The notes below the pieces were generated by a model. That model searched no databases and had not been told where the DNA came from. It worked only from the letters and a program-made list of their open reading frames with translations. 64,000 bases of DNA from Cudoniella acicularis (taxonomy: Eukaryota > Ascomycota > Leotiomycetes > Helotiales > Helotiaceae): NCBI GenBank assembly GCA_013054445.1, contig JAAMPI010000072.1, positions 1 through 64,000 on the forward strand, given 5' to 3'. Each line of letters begins with the position of its first letter. The first letter of the stretch is position 1. Made by a program: the position numbers and the translations under genes. Below, one piece after another: positions 58,756-64,000 of the stretch.

Positions 58756-61700
58756 CTTGATGATCTATAGGCGGATGTTCGGATAATATCGAGTTGTGAT
58801 GTTGACGGAGCGCAAGTCAGCCGCAAGTAGTTGCGGTCTGTACCAAGATACGTTAGCGCTGGTCCCTCTAAACTCTGGCCCGACAGCTCTCGAAGACGGT
58901 ATGATGATGTTGGCGATGCAACGAGAGCGAGGAATACAAGATTGATGATGGTATCGCAAATGGATCGACTGCACTGCAGTGTTGAGGCACGAGCAATGTG
59001 CAGAATCTGCGATGCCGATAGACTCCGGCTGATGTTTCGCAGGGCGGGCGGGACGTTTTGCATAAGATGGGAGAGAAGTCAAACCAAACGTACCGATATG
59101 CGATTGATCGCTCGACAGTCTGACAGAGCGAATCCCCAAATAGCAGCGCGGACGGTTATCTTTCGTGGGGTTCTGTCGAGAAGGCGTTGTTTGTAATGCG
59201 AAGGACAGAATAGAATTGAGGCAGAGGCAAAGCAAGCAGAGAGTGTGAGATGAGAGAATTGGGAGGCTGCGATCGGCTCGCCGCCACTAGCCTATTTTTG
59301 AAATTCGAGTACGGCGAACGGGAAGCTCGTAGGTGGCAGCAGCCTTCAGACCAGAAGCGCAATTCAAGTGGAGTGGACGGGGCTCGATAAGGAGGGGGGG
59401 ATAAGCACTGCCTTTTGGCAGTTGGAAGCGCCTTGGAGCACTGAAGCACTGAAGCACTGCAGTCGCAAGAAGCAGGGAAGTGGAGCGTCCAACGGGGGGT
59501 GACTTCAGTAGTCTAAAGAGAGCGATATACAGTACGAGAAGGGGCGACAGCGGCTTCTAACCGCCAGAACAAATTAATTTATGGTTGGGCAAAATAAAGG
59601 GAAAGACTGCGACGGAGACGGCGACGACGATGTCGACAGTGAGTTTCTCGGAAGTCTGCGGCACTGGAGCTGTGCGCAGTACGGGTCGCTATAAGCACCC
59701 ACCCACTCATTAATACCTCCCGAGAGCAGACCAGGGCCAAGGAAATACCGTGGTTCGCTGTGCTGCTGCGACAACCACCCCGGGGAACGGACGAGATGAT
59801 TCTGGCGTCAGGGGCTGAGGGGAGAAGATCAAAGGCGTATGGGATCTCCGATGCTTTGTGCTAAATGTTCCTCCTCCCGTCACGTAGGCTTATGAGGTAA
59901 GGTTTTTCGTACTCACCCACCCAAACTCTGAATATGACGAAGAGGGGGGTTTCAGGAGAACTCTCACACCAGCCAGTTCCAATCAGACTTTGCTGGATTC
60001 TGGAGACTGGCTCCAGCACAAGACAACGCACCTAGTAACCTAGGTGCTGCTCGATCATCGCTGCCGCCTCACCGCCGCAATGTATCTCCGTCTTTCATAC
60101 GCTTGCCAACTGGTGTTTCTCCTGAGTCTTTTATCTCTCCGTGGGTGAGGTCGTCAATTTCAGATCGAGTCAGGGTGAACCAGAAAGCGAGCCAATTTTA
60201 CCTCGCCTGCAGCCCCTGACGCCACGGAAATCACTCTGGGCCCTGGTCCAATAGTGGCCGCTCAGTCCTGTCGCTGAAGCTATTTTGCGCCCGCTGCAGC
60301 TTGCAGTTGCGGTTGCATATGCCCGCCTGCAGCCATACAGGATGAGCCTCCTATCCAAGAGCTGTTCGTGTACAAATCTGATCGACAGCACATCTGAGTC
60401 TGTTTGGTAGTGACACTACGACTCGTTGAGAAGGTCACACACACTCTATCACCGAAGGATCAATCTGACAACCCCATTTCCCAATGGCCCCACCTAACGG
60501 TGCAGAAGCTGCTGGTCTAGAGCAAGTGCGCTTCCCGACATCTCAACGGCCGTCGGGCAAACGTCTTGACATTTTGTGCCAACGTGCTCTCAAGCCCCTT
60601 TTCATAACACCTGTGAGACGGTCTTATCCCGCAAACCCATGTTTAATTATACAAAGCACCGCTGGCCCCCACAGCATCCCATGATAGTGTTTTCAGACTC
60701 CACCTGCCCGCTCGTCTCCTGAAAATCTTCCGCTTGGCTTGCCCAAGATTCCTTCCAGAAAGGCGGATCGAAGCCCTAGCCTGGCTTTTTAGCCCGAAGC
60801 GAAAAAATCTCAGCAACCCTATCAAACCGTTCCGATGCAGACCAGTTTCAGCTTGGAGGGGCTATAATTATTATTGGCATCAAGGGATGGATGTCCAGAG
60901 CCAGGAAAAGTCCGCATTTGAACCAAAACTTCATGCTAGACGTCAACTCAAAGTTGGAGACGAGATCTCAGCTGAATTGCCTCACAGCTAACAATTGCTT
61001 CCAAAATCCTTCCAGAACATATTGGACAACTGCCGGCAAGCCACCTGGGCCCTATCCGTGATCTATTGATTGTGATCCTTGCCTTCGAAGGGTCCAGATT
61101 ATTAAGGTTATGCGATGTTGGAAGGATTCTGAGTACAGTAAGCTGTACGAAAAATGACTCGTCGTTTAAATGAGTTCAACACGTACAGAGAATTTTACGG
61201 TTGCAGCATTGCTTTGTTGTCAACTTGTATCAGCGGGCAACTGAAGTTGAAGCATGTTTGCTCCGGAGAGCAAACTGGCGAAAAATTTTCTGTCCTCTTG
61301 GTCACGACATCATGGTACCTGCAGCTATGCGCAAGTGTGCAGCTGTCATCTACACTGCTGGTACCTGTCAAGCAACACGTGATCTGTACAAGAGAGGCCA
61401 ATTGCCGCCCCTTGAGATATTCCGAGGAAAAGTTGAAATTCATCTTATGTTCATTGATGCCGGAGTTGTGGTATTGAAGATATAATACTGGGGTGATGTT
61501 TCGCCAATTTGATTTCTGCGGGAAAGCTAAGAAGTCTAGCCCTAATTTGTTATCCCATCCCGTTTATAATTCCGATCTTCTATGAATATGTTGCATCGCT
61601 GTTTTTCATAGTCTCAAAGATATAAGAGTCATTTAGAGATATCAATGTAGTGTTGATGCATTTCCCAACTGAGTGATTGGAATGCGCGAAACTTGAATAA

Positions 61701-62111
61701 TGAAGGAATTTTATTTTGTATGAGAAGCTTTGAGTTTACCTTGGAAACATTCATATCACCAGTAATAAAATGTATCCTTAAACTGAGAAGAAGCAAGGAC
61801 TTCTTCCAATAGTTCTTTCCTGTTCCACTCATCGAACGCAAGTTCAATCGTGGAAAGAGCTACCCACAGAGAACTTTATCTACCTAGATACGCAGCAAAC
61901 CTTCCAAAATCACTTTGAACTTCTAGACCTCATCATCATCCTAGAAGTTCCTTCAAACTCGACATTTTATCATACTATCATAGTACCTGCCACGCAGGCA
62001 TCAATTGCCAACTCCATCAAAGCTGTCTCCACCAAACCCTTAAGATCAGAGGACCAATTCCGGTCCTCCATCCACATCTCAAACCAGCAAACCTCCCTCC
62101 AACCATCCAAG
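58756..62111. other. intergenic, 3.4 kb, no gene supported
   Basis: Immediately upstream of the G-alpha ATG the sequence has several open frames on both strands (58765-59235, 60484-60684) but no domain or signal. This is probably a long G-alpha promoter and leader. The part from about 61920 is the leader of the gene at 62112. Confidence 0.4.
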
Positions 62112-62717
62112 ATGACAGCACACTACATCCGCAACCACCTCGGCATGGCCGCCCACCTCGCCCGCATGCAAAACATCCCCTTCCAATCCCCCAGCCAAAA
62201 ACGACACCTCTCCCGCCCCCACACCACAGGTCTCAACATCGAACCCACCCCCGCCGAACTCACCGTCCTCACCTTCGCCATGCTCCTCCTCTTTATCCTA
62301 CTCGCTGGTCTCGCCTACGTACTCGTTAAAAACTGCCGCGGCTATATGGAATATCACTTTACGGTCAATAGGCAAGTTGATAACACCGCTGATTTCTCTG
62401 AGCATGACGAGGGTCGCCTGCATCGGATTGGGGAGAAGGTTAAGAATAAGATTTTGGACGTTTTGGGTGCGAAGAGGGTGGGTTTGTGGCAACTTGCTGA
62501 TCATGAGGATGAGGAGAGTGGTCGTGGTGCTGATGGTAGTGGGGAGAAGAGGAGATTGTTGAATGATAAGTATGTGGATTTGGATCCCCTTTGGCACAAG
62601 TTGGGATATGATGGTAACTGGAGTAGTGAGGCTAGTGGAAGTAGAAGGGCTGTTATGCATCGAGTTAGCTGTGACCGCCTCTGTGAGGCTGAGGCGAGGA
62701 GACGAAGTCATAGTTGA
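62112..62717 (+). CDS. single-pass membrane protein of unknown function (201 aa)
   Basis: Single exon. After about 45 mostly hydrophilic residues comes one strong membrane segment (LTVLTFAMLLLFILLAGLAY, about residues 50-70), followed by a conserved-looking RGYMEYHFTVNRQVDN and a charged tail with KVKNKILDVLGAKRVGLWQL, EKRRLLNDKYVDLDPLWHKL and an Arg-rich end. With no signal peptide it could be a type II or III ER or plasma membrane protein. The first third uses C-rich codons, the rest G/T-rich codons, a common pattern in this window. The family is not recognised. Confidence 0.6.
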   Translation: MTAHYIRNHLGMAAHLARMQNIPFQSPSQKRHLSRPHTTGLNIEPTPAELTVLTFAMLLLFILLAGLAYVLVKNCRGYMEYHFTVNRQVDNTADFSEHDEGRLHRIGEKVKNKILDVLGAKRVGLWQLADHEDEESGRGADGSGEKRRLLNDKYVDLDPLWHKLGYDGNWSSEASGSRRAVMHRVSCDRLCEAEARRRSHS

Positions 62718-63719
62718 AAATAGGTATTTGTTTTCGTGTTGGTGGATACACAGCACGGAATATTAGAGATGGGGTAATTGTTGGGTAGATTGAAAGTTTG
62801 ACATTGGCGACGAGATGAGATGGGGATACTTGGTGCTTGAAGGAACTAAGAGGTATACCGGGCTAAGAATTGGGAATACCAGAAAATAGAAACGCCTTCT
62901 CACTCACTCTTCCATATTGATGCCAGTTCTATAACTCCCCAATCAACTATATATATTTCCCCTTTTCCAGGCTTGGAGTAGAAACCCATTGCAAACCTGC
63001 TTTGCGCAGACTTCCACACTTGCTAACTACTGAAAATATCATGCTAGTATTCTGTCAAAGTCAATTGGTTCTTAAAATCTCGGGCCGCATATTCTAGATC
63101 TTACCAGAAAGTTTTGCCGCGCTCTTAATATCCTCTGCATTCTACTCAGCTGGGTTTTTGCTGAGGGCCGCACTCGGTATTCAACCTTAGGTAGTTAATG
63201 ATAAGAATACGTCACAAGAGTAAAATCACTCACCGTTATAAGGCGAAATGTTACGAAAGGCCGCTTAAAGAGAAAAGAAACAAATTACTACGATATCTGT
63301 AGGTTACTGTCTTACTGTGAGTATCTTAACTGGCCTTTAGTAATTTTCACAGCCCTCACAAAAAGTTGGACCGAGTACCCGCTCTATCGATACTTTCTAA
63401 AGCATGAGGGAGAAGGATGTGAAAAATCCATTGACAAAAGAAGAAGCATGGAACGAATTTACTTTAAGAGAGTCCTATCTCGGTATTGTCACAACTCGAA
63501 GGAATGGGCAATTCGCATATCTCATTGTCGTCCAAACAAACCCCTCAAGAAGCTATCATCATCTATTTTTTGTACAATAATACAGCTTTCTCCTCCGCTA
63601 ACCGGCCTGCCTTCCCTCTTCCTCACAGGCATATTTTTCACCCTCCCCTCTCTATCACGTCATCACGTCATCCCTTCTTCCTATCCCCTCTACCATCAAC
63701 AGCCTTTCAATCGGTATCC
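62718..63719. other. intergenic, no gene seen
   Basis: No coding frame is supported. The stretch 63180-63310 is AT-rich with some repeated GT/TA content. Confidence 0.4.
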
Positions 63720-63920
63720 CTACGGCCTCGTAACCCTAACACCCTCCCTATTCGTCCTCAGAAAACTCCCATTACACTCCTCATACGCGCGGCCAGCACC
63801 GAAACCCAAGCCGACGAAAGCGGGCCATGCCCTCCGTTTGAATAGCAGGACCGAGAAGACGACGCCGAAGGAGAGGCCGAGGGAAGAGCGGATTAGGAGG
63901 GAAGAGAGGCAGCGGTCCCA
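63720..63920 (-). CDS. MIC10: MIC10-like MICOS subunit, 3' part only (5' exon beyond window)
   Basis: The minus-strand frame reads WDRCLSSLLIRSSLGLSF, then GVVFSVLLFKRRAWP, GLGFGAGRAYEECN and a short tail ending TRP. This is the two-helix MIC10 fold. The second helix has the Gly-rich GxGxGxG pattern (GLGFGAG), and the loop has the conserved basic RRAWP. MIC10 bends the inner mitochondrial membrane at crista junctions. A CTAAC-like branch site (GCTAAC at about 63941) and an AAAG acceptor at 63921 indicate an upstream exon, expected to encode the short N-terminus. It lies beyond the right edge. Confidence 0.7.
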   Translation of the reverse strand, partial: WDRCLSSLLIRSSLGLSFGVVFSVLLFKRRAWPAFVGLGFGAGRAYEECNGSFLRTNREGVRVTRP

Positions 63921-64000
63921 CTTTATCATCATTGATTGTTAGCACACACCTTCTTCAATTCAACACAATGGGAAATATATGGGGGGAAGAAGAAGGAATA

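Noticed and set aside
58765..59235. Open frames upstream of the G-alpha gene
   Set aside because: No domain, signal peptide or intron logic; they overlap one another on both strands and lie in the likely promoter.
60484..60684. 66-codon plus-strand frame
   Set aside because: No recognisable content and no supporting leader or continuation.
1..64000. CRISPR arrays, phage or bacterial operons, rRNA
   Set aside because: None seen; the window is eukaryotic with intron-bearing genes.

Overview
This window is nuclear DNA from a filamentous ascomycete (Pezizomycotina). The gene style suggests Leotiomycetes, though that placement is an inference. The evidence is short introns of about 45-150 bp with GT-AG ends and CTAAC-like branch sites, fungal-specific families (HET-domain protein, AKR1 palmitoyltransferase, KRE9/KNH1 wall protein, fungal LtrA protein, group I G-alpha), nucleus-encoded ATP synthase subunit 9, and AT-rich islands that look RIP-affected. 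Two bases are N (12115 and 23380), so this is draft sequence and some frameshifts could be assembly errors. No prokaryotic operons, CRISPR arrays or viruses were seen.

Layout: 0-14 kb is accessory-like. It holds a small secreted 8-cysteine protein (1592-2155) and a broken paralogue about 10 kb away (12091-12669) that also shares promoter sequence. Between them lie a 71-aa conserved-looking protein, a broken SRPBCC-type gene, a 465-bp Tc1/mariner-type MITE (7595-8059), and the amino acid permease (8136-9903) whose promoter the MITE occupies. 14-24.5 kb is housekeeping: a YOP1/REEP ER-shaping protein, a TANGO2-like NRDE protein, an unknown 486-aa protein, and the Ran exchange factor RCC1. 24.5-38 kb is gene-poor: one weak ORF, a HET-domain protein with an internal tandem repeat, an AT-rich block with a tRNA-like relic, a secreted beta-propeller protein, gene fragments, and a short gene whose first 33 residues match the histone H3 tail in register. 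38-58.8 kb is a second housekeeping block: ATP9, AKR1 and SRP receptor beta (divergent pair), cystathionine beta-synthase and KRE9/KNH1 (divergent pair), a glycosylasparaginase, an LtrA-family membrane protein and a G-alpha subunit. 58.8-64 kb is a long intergenic stretch, a single-pass membrane protein, and the 3' part of MIC10 running off the right edge.

The genes do not form a biosynthetic cluster. They serve separate core functions: ER shape and protein targeting (YOP1, SRP receptor beta), palmitoylation (AKR1), mitochondria (ATP9, MIC10), sulfur metabolism (CBS), Ran and G-protein signalling, and wall synthesis. The most unusual item is the H3-tail-like gene at 35898-36400. It keeps the H3 lysine 4 and lysine 27 contexts but not lysine 9 or 14, has a SUMO-interaction-like motif, and reaches a Cys-rich C-terminus only through a -1 frameshift at a perfect slippery heptamer or through an alternative short intron.
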